DNA of 64,000 nucleotides from Symplocastrum torsivum CPER-KK1 (GCA_019358875.1 JAHHIF010000009.1:62001-126000); one strand, 5' to 3'. Numbered from the stretch's first letter, positions 8,132 through 17,562 are shown. Numbers and translations are program-made. The notes: generated from the letters alone by a model not told the origin.

Positions 8132-9793
8132 TTAGGCGATTGCCTCTTTGCTGTAAACCAGGTCAACTGCTTGACGCAGGGCTTCGGTGCGATCGCTTAG
8201 AATATGGTCTGAGGTCACCAGATCAAACAGTCCTAACTTTTGCAAGCGACCCTGAATTTTCTCACTGGCACCGACGATATAGACCTGTAACCCCTTATCG
8301 TGGGCATCGCGAATCGCATTTTCGATCGCCAGTGAAGCCGTTACCCCCAGCAAGGGTACATCACTTAGATCCATCACCAACGCATCGGCTTCCTTCATGG
8401 CATTGTGTTCGCGTGCGATCGCCTTCGACAAGCCAAAAATCATCGGACCACTCAGGTAAAACAGCAAGACGCGCCCGTTGCCTTTATCCAGTAGTTGCTT
8501 CTGCTCAGCGCTCAACCGCACGTCGTCATCCGTATCGGTAATCAGCTTGACTTCCTTGGATTGCAAATTGCTCAACCGTTCAATGGTGAGGATATTGGCA
8601 ATAAACACACCAACACCCACTGCCACGATCAGATCCACAAACACCGTCAAGAGCAACACCCCGTACATAATCAGGGAACCCCTGACAGACACTTGGTGCG
8701 ATCGCTTCAGGAAGCTCCAGTCGAGAATATCAATCCCTACCTTAAGGGCAATACCCGCTAACACTGCCATCGGAATCGGTTCGGTAAGTCTGGCAGCACC
8801 CAAAACTACCACCAACAGCACCAGCGCCCGTGTTAAACCTGATAACGCCGAGGTTGCACCTGTTTGGATATTGACGACCGTCCCCATTGTTGCACCCGCA
8901 CCCGGCAAGCCACCGCAGATTCCAGAAACAATGTTGCCGATGCCCTGACCAATCAACTCTTTATCAGACTTATGCTCAGTCCGGGTTAGACTATCCGCGA
9001 TTACGGCTGTGAGCAAGGTATCGATACAACCCAACATCCCCAACATCACCCCATCCACAAACATCACCGTCAGTTGACCGGGTGTAAAGGTTGGGACGTA
9101 TAACGGAGGTAGACCTACAGGAATTTCGCCAATGCGCCGAATATCTGCTCCTTGAAATACCGTTAAGGAAATCACCGTCCCGACAATCAGCGCGACTAAT
9201 TGTGGGGGAACTAAACGCTTCAGCTTTTTGGGCATCAGGAAAATGAGCGCCAGCGTCACAGCACCCAGAATTGCCTCCGCCGGATTGATATTCGCCAGCA
9301 ATTGCGGAATTGCTCCGACTGTGCCCAGAACACCCCCTTTAGGTGGGGCTTGGCCCAAAAACGGCGCAATTTGCAGAATAATCAAAATCACGCCAATCCC
9401 TGACATAAAGCCGGAAATGACGCTGTAGGGCATTAGGGTAACGTACTTCCCTAACTTGAAAATGCCAAAGATGATTTGAAATAGCCCTGCCAGCATGACA
9501 ACGGTAAATGCCATCGCCAAACCATTTTCTGGATTGCTGGCTGTGAGTCCTGCCACAATCGCGGTCATTACCACGGTCATGGGTCCAGTTGGTTCAGAAA
9601 TCAGCGTGGGAGTACCGCCAAATAACGCCGCAAAGAAACCGACGCAAACGGCACCATACAGACCACCGATTGGTCCGACCCCGGAGGCAACCCCGAAAGC
9701 TAGGGCAAGGGGTAACGAGACAATGGCAGCCGTAACACCTCCAAAGATATCGCCTCGCAGGTTGTTAAAACTAATACGATTAGTAATTGACAT
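8132..9793 (-). CDS. bicA: SulP-family Na+-dependent bicarbonate transporter BicA
   Basis: A 553-residue SulP/SLC26 protein that imports HCO3- with Na+ at the plasma membrane: low affinity, high flux. The N-terminal signature FGGTPTLISEPTGPMTVVMT and segments such as GIGNIVSGICGGLPGAGATMGT agree with known BicA sequences. A cytoplasmic STAS domain occupies about the last 110 residues. The start MSITNRI (ATG at 9793) is chosen because it matches BicA and is conserved in the duplicated fragment upstream of sbtA. An upstream in-frame extension to 9853 is not conserved. An NhaS3-like antiporter gene nearby could supply the sodium gradient. Confidence 0.92.
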   Translation of the reverse strand: MSITNRISFNNLRGDIFGGVTAAIVSLPLALAFGVASGVGPIGGLYGAVCVGFFAALFGGTPTLISEPTGPMTVVMTAIVAGLTASNPENGLAMAFTVVMLAGLFQIIFGIFKLGKYVTLMPYSVISGFMSGIGVILIILQIAPFLGQAPPKGGVLGTVGAIPQLLANINPAEAILGAVTLALIFLMPKKLKRLVPPQLVALIVGTVISLTVFQGADIRRIGEIPVGLPPLYVPTFTPGQLTVMFVDGVMLGMLGCIDTLLTAVIADSLTRTEHKSDKELIGQGIGNIVSGICGGLPGAGATMGTVVNIQTGATSALSGLTRALVLLVVVLGAARLTEPIPMAVLAGIALKVGIDILDWSFLKRSHQVSVRGSLIMYGVLLLTVFVDLIVAVGVGVFIANILTIERLSNLQSKEVKLITDTDDDVRLSAEQKQLLDKGNGRVLLFYLSGPMIFGLSKAIAREHNAMKEADALVMDLSDVPLLGVTASLAIENAIRDAHDKGLQVYIVGASEKIQGRLQKLGLFDLVTSDHILSDRTEALRQAVDLVYSKEAIA

Positions 9794-10095
9794 GGAACAG
9801 TGACAGACAGAATAGTAGGACAGTCCTGGCTTTGAACGATTGAGCGATCGCAAGGCAAAACTTCTGCCTTTTCAAAGAAATCTGCTCTAGCACAATAGAG
9901 CAGATTTAAATGACAATCTGCCTCTGTGCCCTCAGAAATTCCAAACTTTTGAATGATTTGAATACTTTAATATTTTTTTAATATACATTTATATGCGTAT
10001 GAATACTCACTCTCTAATCAAGAGAACAGTCAATTTTTCATTGAAAATTCTTAGCGTTTCCCTAGATTAGAGCAACCAACCCATCGGTTATTGCT
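9794..10095 (-). promoter_or_regulatory. bicA promoter and leader region
   Basis: This block precedes bicA and recurs almost unchanged upstream of sbtA (15180-15475). On the minus strand the most conserved core reads ATTCATACGCA, a short AT stretch, then TATATTA followed by a T/A-rich run. TATATT is a plausible -10 element with a weak GTGAGTA-like -35 about 18 bp upstream. Conservation of non-coding sequence between two copies is the main evidence for regulation. Confidence 0.55.
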
Positions 10096-10170
10096 CCATA
10101 AATTAAATATTCGACATCTTCCCAAAAGTGTCTGAAACCCTATTGCTACTAAAGCTTTCCCCTTTTTTAT

Positions 10171-10212
10171 TCCCTTCTGCCTTCTGCCTTCTGCCTCCTG
10201 CCCTCTGCCTTT
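10171..10212. repeat. Tandem heptamer array, CTTCTGC type
   Basis: About six degenerate copies of CTTCTGC/CCTCTGC in a row. Short copies of the same motif also occur at 3259-3281. This is a low-complexity cyanobacterial short tandem repeat with no evident coding role. Confidence 0.6.
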
Positions 10213-10282
10213 CTCTGTACATCAATCACCGATGACCTCAAGGGGTTTTTCACTACGGGAGCATCACGACTAGGGAAAATAG

Positions 10283-10328
10283 GCGATCGCCAATATCGCA
10301 GCAACGCTGCTGCGATATTGGCGATCGC
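10283..10328. repeat. Perfect 21-bp inverted repeat ending in HIP1 octamers
   Basis: Arms 10283-10303 and 10308-10328 are perfect reverse complements separated by the 4-nt loop ACGC. Each outer end is a GCGATCGC octamer. The structure lies between bicA and the divergently oriented gene at 10424. There is no T-run beside it, so it is not a standard terminator. Confidence 0.8.
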
Positions 10329-10423
10329 GCTCTCTACAACTGTGCCAAGCATCCGTCAACCACTATCTAAATTGATAGGTTTTGGATTTTTTGGATAGGG
10401 CGATCTCAGGGTGAGACAATTTA

Positions 10424-11176
10424 ATGAGTGGAAGATGTATGGAAGATTTCAGTAACTTTCTGAACATGCCTGCAAAACCCTCTCTCGCATATCAACCTTT
10501 TCTGCTTCGTATTCTGCATGGGTTGACTGGTCTTTTCGTAATTGCTGCGATTTTGACCGCATTCTGGACATACGATGTCTACGACGGACGATGGGGAAGA
10601 ATTCCCTTGCCTGAGTTAAAGGAAATAGAAGGAATTCATGGCACATTTGGGCTATATGCCTTACTTATATTCCCTCTATTTGCTTTATACGCTTTCCATC
10701 GTGGACACAAAAGACTTATCCAGCAGGATTTTGTGGCAAAACTTGGACAGTTGGGTAAACCTATATGGTGGTACACGCTGCATCGACTAATTAACACGCT
10801 TGCTATCTTGGCACTGACTTTTGCCGTTTTCTCTGGCAAGATGATGGATGAAAATTGGTTACCTAAGGGAGAGCTTAATCATGGTTGGTATTATGCTCAC
10901 CTCATTTCCTGGGTGGTAATGGTTGTCTGTATCGCCTTGCATCTCTTAATGAGTGCCAAGGTAGGAGGAATTCCCCTTCTCTTGTCAATCTTAAGTTACC
11001 AGTTCCGCCCTAAAGATAGTCCCGCTTTGTGGCGCGAAAATATTCTTCAATGGTGGTATGGTTGGCGACCGACTTTGGCTAAAGAGTGGCGGAAACTGTC
11101 TTTTCCCATCAAAGTTTTAGAGATTATCGTGTTGATGAGCCTAACTGCTGCTTGGATTGTTCCACTCTTTAAGTAG
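10424..11176 (+). CDS. Cytochrome b561/b6-like four-helix membrane protein
   Basis: A 250-residue membrane protein with about four to five predicted spans. Candidate haem-ligand histidines lie in spans 1 and 2 (RILHGLTG, EGIHGTFG) and later (WYTLHRLINT, HLISW, ALHLLM). This pattern resembles the bacterial di-haem cytochrome b561 or cytochrome b N-terminal group. A role in membrane electron transfer is inferred, and the partner is unknown. It is divergent from bicA. ATGs at 10424, 10439 and 10466 are all possible; the one at 10439 has GGAAG upstream. Confidence 0.65.
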   Translation: MSGRCMEDFSNFLNMPAKPSLAYQPFLLRILHGLTGLFVIAAILTAFWTYDVYDGRWGRIPLPELKEIEGIHGTFGLYALLIFPLFALYAFHRGHKRLIQQDFVAKLGQLGKPIWWYTLHRLINTLAILALTFAVFSGKMMDENWLPKGELNHGWYYAHLISWVVMVVCIALHLLMSAKVGGIPLLLSILSYQFRPKDSPALWRENILQWWYGWRPTLAKEWRKLSFPIKVLEIIVLMSLTAAWIVPLFK

Positions 11177-11490
11177 TTGATTAGCTTGAACATAAGCTAA
11201 CAACTTGTTGGAGCGGATGCAAAGTCGGTCAACTACTGGCTAAGAGTCAATAAAACAGTATGAAAAACTCGGTTGATAAACGGTGACCGAAATTAATGGG
11301 ATTCAAGCCCCGCCCTGAAACGGCGGCTTTGATGTTTGATGTATTGCTTCAACACTTCAAGGGTTGGTATTCAGGGTTAAGTAAACGTGACATTACTGAT
11401 AAGGCAGTAGGCAAGAGGTTGATAGTGGGGCGATCGCAATCTGTGGTGTTCATGGTAAATCGATCGCCCCCAGCAACCTCACGGTGTAGG
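11177..11490. other. Spacer with a possible IS200/IS605-type end remnant
   Basis: About 310 bp between convergent genes. A GC hairpin (AAGCCCCGCC pairing with GGCGGCTT, around 11304-11330) follows a GGGATTCAAG stretch that resembles the right ends of TnpB-carrying elements. There is no transposase. It could equally act as a bidirectional terminator. Confidence 0.35.
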
Positions 11491-12915
11491 CTAAGATTTA
11501 CCCACTACAAGGGGTTGTTCGCTCGAAGGTTCTCCTGTAGTTGGGGGTTCCACAGGTTGACCAAAAGCGATCCGCAGAAACGGCGGTGCCAGAAATGTGG
11601 TCAGAATCACCATGACAATAATCGATACCTCCAACGGCTTATCCAGAACCCCACTTGCAGAACCGATTCCGGCAAACACTAACCCGACTTCACCCCGTGG
11701 AACCATGCCAACCCCGATCGCAAGTCGATTAATTCCGGGCTGACCAAACACCGCCCAACCCGTCACGACCTTGCCGACAATGGCAACCACCATCAAAAAT
11801 GCGGCAATCAAAAGTCCAGCACGATTCTCAGGCACCGTCGGATTTAACACACCCAGATCAGCCCGCGCTCCTACAGTCACAAAGAAGATGGGCACTAGTA
11901 AATCGGCGATCGGCTTCACAAGTTCATCCAACTCATTGCGGGCATCGGTTTCATCCAGAACCAAGCCAGCGGCAAAAGCACCCAAAATTGCTTCTAAATG
12001 AATCGCGTTGCCCAGAAATGCCATGAAGAAGGCAAAGATAAATGCTGGCATGACCACGTTGCCACGGGTTTTGAGTTTCTCCACAATCGCAACGAAGGTT
12101 TTGTTGAAGATGCCACCCAACAGAATGGAACCAATCAGAAACGCTGTTGCACTCACAATCAGGTAGATGACATTCGCAACATCAATCTCACCCGTTTTAG
12201 CTAAACTGGCGACAACAGCCAGGACAATGATTCCCAGTACATCATCAATAACCGCAGCACCAACAATGATCTGACCTTCTTTGGATTTAAGCTGTCCTAT
12301 TTCAGACAACACTTTGGATGTAATCCCGATACTGGTTGCCGTCAATGCCGCCCCCGCAAAAATTGCTGGAATCGCGGCAACATGGAATAACATCATCAAG
12401 CCAACGGTACCAGCGGCAAAGGGAACTGCCACCCCCACACAGGCGACAATCACAGCTTGAGTACCCACTTCTTTGAGTTGTCTGAGATCCGATTCCAGAC
12501 CAATTTCAAATAGCAGAATAATCACGCCCAATTCAGCCAGCACTGAAATGACTTCACTTTGGGACTCAAATACACTCGTGAGGGCTGCGGGAGACAGATG
12601 ATTAATCCATTGCAGCACGGTCATAACCGCTGAGTCTGAGGCGGAAAGTCCACTTTCGGGAAAGATGATCAGGTGTAAAGCAGATACCCCGACAATTACC
12701 CCTGCCACCAGTTCACCCAGAACGGGTGGCAAATCAAATCGTCTAGCCGCTTCTGCGCCAAGTTTGCTGGCGAGATAAATCACTACTAAACTCAGCAGAA
12801 CTCCCGCCAGAACAATCGGTGAATTTTCTGCCTCGACCGTTGCCAACAAGGGCATGGGAGAAACTAGGGATGCCATCCCAGAACTTAAAGCTGTAATTGT
12901 AGGGTTCAAAAACAT
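11491..12915 (-). CDS. nhaS3: Na+/H+ antiporter, NhaS3-like (CPA2 family)
   Basis: A 474-residue cation:proton antiporter with about 13 membrane spans. Family features include LPPVLGELVAGVIVG near residue 62, the paired aspartates in VGAAVIDDVLGIIVLAV (ion-binding site), and GVGMVPRGEVGLVFAGIG near the end. The short C-terminal tail lacks a TrkA domain, as in NhaS3. NhaS3 exports Na+ and is often linked to bicA, where it restores the sodium gradient used for bicarbonate uptake. Here it lies between bicA and sbtB. The N-terminal start is not certain. Confidence 0.85.
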   Translation of the reverse strand: MFLNPTITALSSGMASLVSPMPLLATVEAENSPIVLAGVLLSLVVIYLASKLGAEAARRFDLPPVLGELVAGVIVGVSALHLIIFPESGLSASDSAVMTVLQWINHLSPAALTSVFESQSEVISVLAELGVIILLFEIGLESDLRQLKEVGTQAVIVACVGVAVPFAAGTVGLMMLFHVAAIPAIFAGAALTATSIGITSKVLSEIGQLKSKEGQIIVGAAVIDDVLGIIVLAVVASLAKTGEIDVANVIYLIVSATAFLIGSILLGGIFNKTFVAIVEKLKTRGNVVMPAFIFAFFMAFLGNAIHLEAILGAFAAGLVLDETDARNELDELVKPIADLLVPIFFVTVGARADLGVLNPTVPENRAGLLIAAFLMVVAIVGKVVTGWAVFGQPGINRLAIGVGMVPRGEVGLVFAGIGSASGVLDKPLEVSIIVMVILTTFLAPPFLRIAFGQPVEPPTTGEPSSEQPLVVGKS

Positions 12916-13056
12916 GATTAGGTTGTGGTGGTAAAAACGATTTAAACCTGATTTGAATTAGAGGCAACCGATTGCTTACGGCACGCTACGCGATCGCCAG
13001 CAATCAGCCCTACCCGAAATCGCAATTGGGCTGTTGCCGTATGCGCTCCAATTTAA

Positions 13057-13252
13057 TCAAGCGATCGCCATCTGCTGACGTAGGAAAGAACGAGGCTGCT
13101 GCATGAGAGGATAAGCTTGATTGTCGGCGCTTTCTGACTCTCGGTTCACAGCGTCCAGGACGTTCTGGAACGGGTTTGTGTACAATCATGGCGAGTAAAA
13201 TGCGATAGATTTTAGGACGAAGGGAGCCAGAGATACCAAACAATTTGGGCAT
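13057..13252 (-). pseudogene. 3' remnant of an IS4-family transposase
   Basis: On the minus strand a segment ending in RPGRCEPRVRKRR is followed, after a one-base frame change, by AYPLMQQPRSFLRQQMAIA and a TGA stop at 13057-13059. Together these form the typical basic C-terminus of IS4-type DDE transposases. Everything upstream is missing, and the frame is broken. It marks an old insertion or recombination point between nhaS3 and sbtB. Confidence 0.7.
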
Positions 13253-13292
13253 AATCTAAATCGACTAACGTTTTGAGTAACGGCCACCAAAA

Positions 13293-13318
13293 CGCCGGGA
13301 TCATGCCCCGGCTTTTTA
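13293..13318. terminator. Bidirectional terminator downstream of sbtB
   Basis: GCCGGG (13294-13299) pairs with CCCGGC (13307-13312) around ATCATGC. TTTTT follows on the plus strand and GTTTT on the minus strand. It lies 19 bp past the sbtB stop and probably ends the sbtA-sbtB transcript. Confidence 0.7.
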
Positions 13319-13336
13319 GGTCTGTGTCGTCTCGAT

Positions 13337-13726
<390 letters not shown>

Positions 13727-13762
13727 TCAAGGGAGCGCCGACAGACCGCGACCCATCTGGGA

Positions 13763-14857
13763 TTAGCCGCCACCTATCGCCTGGGCAAGTCCGAGGAAGA
13801 GCGGTATTCCCAAGCCGATCGCAATGGGTGTACCGATGGCTGTGGATGCGCCGATGTATGCAGAGGGATTGGCCGACGGAATCCCGGCTCGCAACGTGGG
13901 CGGACCGGAGATGTCTGAACTGGAGGAGGCAATAACAGCGAGGATCACAACACCGCCCAGGCTGAATCCTGTGGTGTAGTGGGCAATCATGCCGAGACCG
14001 AAGGCGATGAACCCATGCACCAGCGGTCCCACTACGCTATACACGACGTACCACTGGGCTACCTTGCGCAGTTCGCCAAGTCTTGACCAAGCCTCCATAC
14101 CCATGACCAGCATCAAGATCGAAAGCAAGCCGCGGAAGAGGGGGTCGTAGAAGCTTTTATAGACACTTTCCGGCTGGGTGAACAGGCCAAGAGCAATGCC
14201 GAGCAACATTGCCGATAGGGCAGGACCCTGGAGGCTTTCCTGCACGATCGGCCATATTTTGACCCGATTATCCGCAGGCTGCTGCTTGCTGAGATACTCT
14301 TGCCGGCTGCTGGGATAATCGCCTGCTGCAACGGTCTGCTTGCTGAGAGACTCGCCTGCTGCACTACGCTTCTTCTTGCTGAGATAAATGTTTGCCACCA
14401 CAATCGCCGTTACGAGCGCTGGGATATCCATGAAGGGATAGAGTGCGGCAGCCCATGCCTCGTATGGCATGTTTTGTTCTTCCAGTAGTGTCAGGGCTGC
14501 AGCCATGGTAGAGCCACTCACAGCACCAAACAATCCCCCGGTCGCAATCGCATCCACGGTGTTGACCTTCGGCAGCTTGGCCAACGTATAGCGCGCGATG
14601 AATACAACAAGAACCCCTACTGCTACAGCAGACGCTGCGGGTATCACCATCTCCGTCAGGTTGGAATTGCGGATCGCCTGACCACCGGTCAGACCGATTT
14701 TCATGAGCAGCATGAAGACGATGATCTGATTAATCGCTTCTGGAATTACCAATTCGCTACCAAGGGCGGCAATGACCATACCACCAATCAAAAACCCGAG
14801 TGTTGGGGACTGCAACTGCTTAACGAAGTCCATTAAGAACAAGGACAAAAAATCCAC
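13763..14857 (-). CDS. sbtA: Sodium-dependent bicarbonate symporter SbtA
   Basis: A 364-residue inner-membrane protein that imports HCO3- with Na+ at high affinity and is usually induced at low CO2. It has two inverted five-helix halves; the conserved cores GGLFGAVSGSTMAAALT and IASSSSDISGPPTLRAG match SbtA. The cytoplasmic loop between them (about residues 165-205) is the SbtB-contact region. I chose the GTG at 14855-14857 because AAGGAGGT lies just upstream and the sequence then starts MDFLSLFL as in known SbtA. The two genes contain no full HIP1 octamer, which weakly suggests later acquisition. Confidence 0.93.
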   Translation of the reverse strand: MDFLSLFLMDFVKQLQSPTLGFLIGGMVIAALGSELVIPEAINQIIVFMLLMKIGLTGGQAIRNSNLTEMVIPAASAVAVGVLVVFIARYTLAKLPKVNTVDAIATGGLFGAVSGSTMAAALTLLEEQNMPYEAWAAALYPFMDIPALVTAIVVANIYLSKKKRSAAGESLSKQTVAAGDYPSSRQEYLSKQQPADNRVKIWPIVQESLQGPALSAMLLGIALGLFTQPESVYKSFYDPLFRGLLSILMLVMGMEAWSRLGELRKVAQWYVVYSVVGPLVHGFIAFGLGMIAHYTTGFSLGGVVILAVIASSSSDISGPPTLRAGIPSANPSAYIGASTAIGTPIAIGLGIPLFLGLAQAIGGG

Positions 14858-14951
14858 GAATACCTCCTTCTCCTCTGATGAGGAGTATTGCAATAAATGA
14901 ACTAAAGGAACTTTAAAGAGTTAAAGAGAGTAAGAGTGAGGCGCTTCACCC

Positions 14952-15179
14952 CTACAACACAGTCATGGGGCCAGTGGGTTCAGAAATCAGCGTAGGAGTA
15001 CCACCAAATAACGCCGCAAAGAAACCGACGCAAATAGCACCATACAGACCACCGATGGGTCCGACTCCGGAAGCAACCCCGAAAGCTAGGGCAAGGGGTA
15101 ATGAGACAATGGCAGCCGTGACACCTCCGAAGATGTCACCTCGCACATTGTTAAAACGAATACGATTAGTAATTGACAT
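14952..15179 (-). pseudogene. Truncated second copy of bicA (first 72 codons)
   Basis: This frame encodes MSITNRI and continues to EPTGPMTV like BicA, then Leu and a TAG stop at codon 76. Over the shared 72 codons it differs from BicA by only a few residues, while about 18 of 220 bases differ and most changes are silent. That pattern means the copy evolved under protein-level selection before being cut off. It cannot form a transporter. It lies directly upstream of sbtA on the same strand, 94 bp before the sbtA start. Confidence 0.85.
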
Positions 15180-15475
15180 GGAAAAGTGACAGACAGAATA
15201 GTAGGACAGTATCGACTTTGAACTATTGAGCGATCGCAAGGAGAAGTTTTGCCTTGCCAACGGAATCAGCCGTAGCACAATAGAGCAGATTTAAATGACA
15301 ATCTGCCTCCACGTCCTCAGAGATTCCAAATTTTTGGGTGATTTAATTCTTTAAGATTTTTTTAATATACGTTAATTTGCGTATGAATAGTCATTTCTTA
15401 ACCAAGAGAACAGTCAATTTTTCATTGGAAATTCTTAGCTTTTCCATAGATTAGAGCGACCAACCTATCGGTTGC
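15180..15475 (-). promoter_or_regulatory. Duplicated bicA-type promoter upstream of sbtA
   Basis: This region aligns with the bicA upstream region (9794-10090) almost to the end of both, including the ATTCATACGCA and TATATTA core. It faces the bicA fragment and then sbtA-sbtB. By position it should drive sbtA-sbtB, placing both bicarbonate transporters behind related promoters. Confidence 0.55.
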
Positions 15476-15799
15476 TGATTCACTGTATAGAGAGCGGTGT
15501 ACTGGGTGATGACTAATGGTGTGAAATCCCCCATTATTTATGCTAGGCATTAATTAGAGCTTTTTTAATAAGCTTGAAAGCATTGTGAAACAAAGTTTTC
15601 AAGATTAATAGTTATACCAGTCTTGACAAATTGCCACTTGTCTTTCTTGAAAAAAACTCAATTGTATTAAGAATAGTTTATGGAGGAATGGGAGTTTGAT
15701 CGAGCGTTAGCGATCGCTCTCCCAAATATTAAGAAAGATGCGATTAATGCATAGGGGGATGAGCTTAATCTCTAATATAATTCCCCAACTTCCCATCTC
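15476..15799. other. Spacer between mrp operon and duplicated bicA promoter
   Basis: About 320 AT-rich bases with no gene I can support. A 23-codon frame at 15680 has no recognisable content. A TACCAGTCTT motif at 15614 recurs at 7828 and 33877. Confidence 0.4.
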
Positions 15800-16459
15800 T
15801 TACAACAATCCCCGATAATGAATAAACACCAAAATAGCCGCCCAAGAACCTAACGCGACTTTTACTGCGACGAGGATGTTGAGTAGGGGGATAACCCCGC
15901 CGCTAAAAAGTGCGCCCAACTCTCCGTGCGGTAATTCTAATCCGGCTAGAGTGATAACCGACAGGACAATGAAAATAAGAACCGAAACCTTTTCCCATAT
16001 AGCAGCGTGCCAGCGCTTGTAGATGTCCTGCATCCACTCCGATGATGAGGTAATCGCCACAAGACCGATCGCCGTTCCGCCCGCAACTCCAGCCGCAAAA
16101 CCACCCCCCGGACTCAGATGCCCCCGAATCGCCAGTTCGATACCCACCAATGCGGCAATTGTTGCTCCCAGACGCGCCATAACAATCGAGGGTTGATCGG
16201 TGAACTGATAGATCGTGCAGAATGGTCTTTCATCAGCCAGTAGAAACTTTGCACCCATTACCGCGATCGTAAATACCACCACTTCAAAGATCGTGTCATA
16301 CAGCCGATTCCTGAGAATGACAGCCGTAACTGCATTAGGTACTCCACTATCTTGTACAAGCGCTTGGACGATCGAGAACGATAAGTCGGGTGCCGGATTG
16401 GGCATGATCAGAAATTTGACGAACAGCGCTATCCCTGCTGCAATGTAAACCCATTTCAT
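15800..16459 (-). CDS. mrpB: Mrp antiporter subunit B (MnhB domain, with MbhE-like N-terminus)
   Basis: A 219-residue membrane protein. The N-terminal half contains NAVTAVILRNRLYDTIFEVVVF, which belongs to the domain corresponding to the C-terminus of large MrpA proteins. The second half has GHLSPGGGFAAGVAGG, the hallmark of MnhB. The protein is therefore a fusion of those two modules in the Mrp Na+/H+ antiporter. It is last in the operon, and its start overlaps the preceding stop by 4 bp, indicating translational coupling. Confidence 0.85.
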   Translation of the reverse strand: MKWVYIAAGIALFVKFLIMPNPAPDLSFSIVQALVQDSGVPNAVTAVILRNRLYDTIFEVVVFTIAVMGAKFLLADERPFCTIYQFTDQPSIVMARLGATIAALVGIELAIRGHLSPGGGFAAGVAGGTAIGLVAITSSSEWMQDIYKRWHAAIWEKVSVLIFIVLSVITLAGLELPHGELGALFSGGVIPLLNILVAVKVALGSWAAILVFIHYRGLL

Positions 16460-17043
16460 TTATGTTCCTCCCCTGAGTCTGGTGTATTTATATAGGTTAG
16501 GCTTGTCGCTGGTGACGAAAGTTCGGTTCGCATGATCTCATAGAGGCGTTGAACCCTAGTTGTGGTGTGATAGAGTTGCTGTTCGTCCTCAGTTGCTACG
16601 GAGTCTTGATTATCGTGCTCTGGTCTGGCACAGGTCGCATGGATTTCTTTGTCCATCAGCGCTCGGTGCAAAGCCTGCGTATTCGTGTACGGGACTAGCT
16701 CAAGACGCATATAGTGTTTGCCAAAAATTGTTCGTAAGTCATTCATCAGTTGCTCAAAATGACCTTCGTCATCTGCCTTGATCGCCCCGTCTTCGAGTAC
16801 ACCCAGACGCATTACCAGCGATGAACGCACTGCGATCGCATAAAGCGTAATCGCCAGCAGAGTACCCATCAATGCTTGCGTCAAAGCAACATCCGCCGCC
16901 CCGAAAACCGCAAATACCAATGCCGCTACTGCTCCCAGTATTCCCTGGATTACCAGGGCATGGTAGGGATTGGTCTGAAGTATCAGCATGAGCGCGGACA
17001 ACGGTAGCAGGGCAGTTATGACATAGATATAGCTATCACTCAT
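16456..17043 (-). CDS. mrpA: Mrp antiporter subunit A-like, DUF4040 domain
   Basis: A 195-residue protein with an N-terminal membrane domain of the DUF4040/MbhD type (residues about 20-75, with VFAVFGAADVALTQALMGTL) and a soluble C-terminal tail of about 110 residues not usual in MbhD. In cyanobacterial mrp operons this short protein is labelled MrpA and corresponds to one module of the large MrpA of other bacteria. The start ATG 17043 has GGAGGG just upstream. It overlaps mrpG by 8 bp. Confidence 0.8.
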   Translation of the reverse strand: MSDSYIYVITALLPLSALMLILQTNPYHALVIQGILGAVAALVFAVFGAADVALTQALMGTLLAITLYAIAVRSSLVMRLGVLEDGAIKADDEGHFEQLMNDLRTIFGKHYMRLELVPYTNTQALHRALMDKEIHATCARPEHDNQDSVATEDEQQLYHTTTRVQRLYEIMRTELSSPATSLTYINTPDSGEEHK

Positions 17044-17314
17044 CGTTCCCTCCTGTGCTGGAAGAGTATGCCAATACATACCCCAGCACTGTATTCCAGA
17101 TTGCTAAGGTGATAATGCCCAGGATGAGCAGGGGCCATTCACTGGGTATTTTCAGGAGCAGTCCGACGATGATGAGCATACTCCCAAGCGTATCTGCAAC
17201 CGAAAGAGTATGCAGCTTGAATAATACTGATCGGTGACCGACTAGGGGAAAGGTTCCCCAAAACCAGAAAAAAATTCCTATACCTATGAAGGTATAACTA
17301 AGCGCGTTGATCAT
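17036..17314 (-). CDS. mrpG: Mrp antiporter subunit G
   Basis: A 92-residue protein with three predicted membrane spans and the MnhG/PhaG core (GIGIFFWFWGTFPLV, LLLKIPSEWPLLILG). It is a small structural subunit of the Mrp Na+/H+ antiporter. The start codon overlaps the mrpF stop as ATGA. Confidence 0.85.
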   Translation of the reverse strand: MINALSYTFIGIGIFFWFWGTFPLVGHRSVLFKLHTLSVADTLGSMLIIVGLLLKIPSEWPLLILGIITLAIWNTVLGYVLAYSSSTGGNDE

Positions 17315-17562
17315 AGTTCATTTATGCGTTTAAGGACTTGTGCCAACAACATTAATCCGGCATTACCCACACTCAGGATGATCACCCCTGTAACACCGAG
17401 CATCCAATCATCCCGTAAGACGGATACGACTAGAATCATGATTGATGTTTTGGTGGCGATACTTGAAAATGCCAACATCTTCTGCCAGATATTCTCATCC
17501 TGCCAAGCCTCGTACATGGGTATGAGCAGAGCCAGAATCATTGCAATCAGTACCAAGTTCAT
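17311..17562 (-). CDS. mrpF: Mrp antiporter subunit F
   Basis: An 83-residue, three-span membrane protein in the place and size range of MrpF. Sequence similarity to MnhF is modest by eye, so the assignment leans on gene order (C-D-E-F-G). It is coupled to both neighbours by 4-bp ATGA overlaps. Confidence 0.75.
   Translation of the reverse strand: MNLVLIAMILALLIPMYEAWQDENIWQKMLAFSSIATKTSIMILVVSVLRDDWMLGVTGVIILSVGNAGLMLLAQVLKRINEL

Larger units (their letters stand above)
10096..10423. other. Intergenic region with heptamer repeats and a long palindrome
   Basis: Gene-free DNA between the divergent bicA and cytochrome b561-like genes. It holds the CTTCTGC-type tandem repeat (10171-10212) and the HIP1-ended palindrome (10283-10328). 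Confidence 0.5.
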
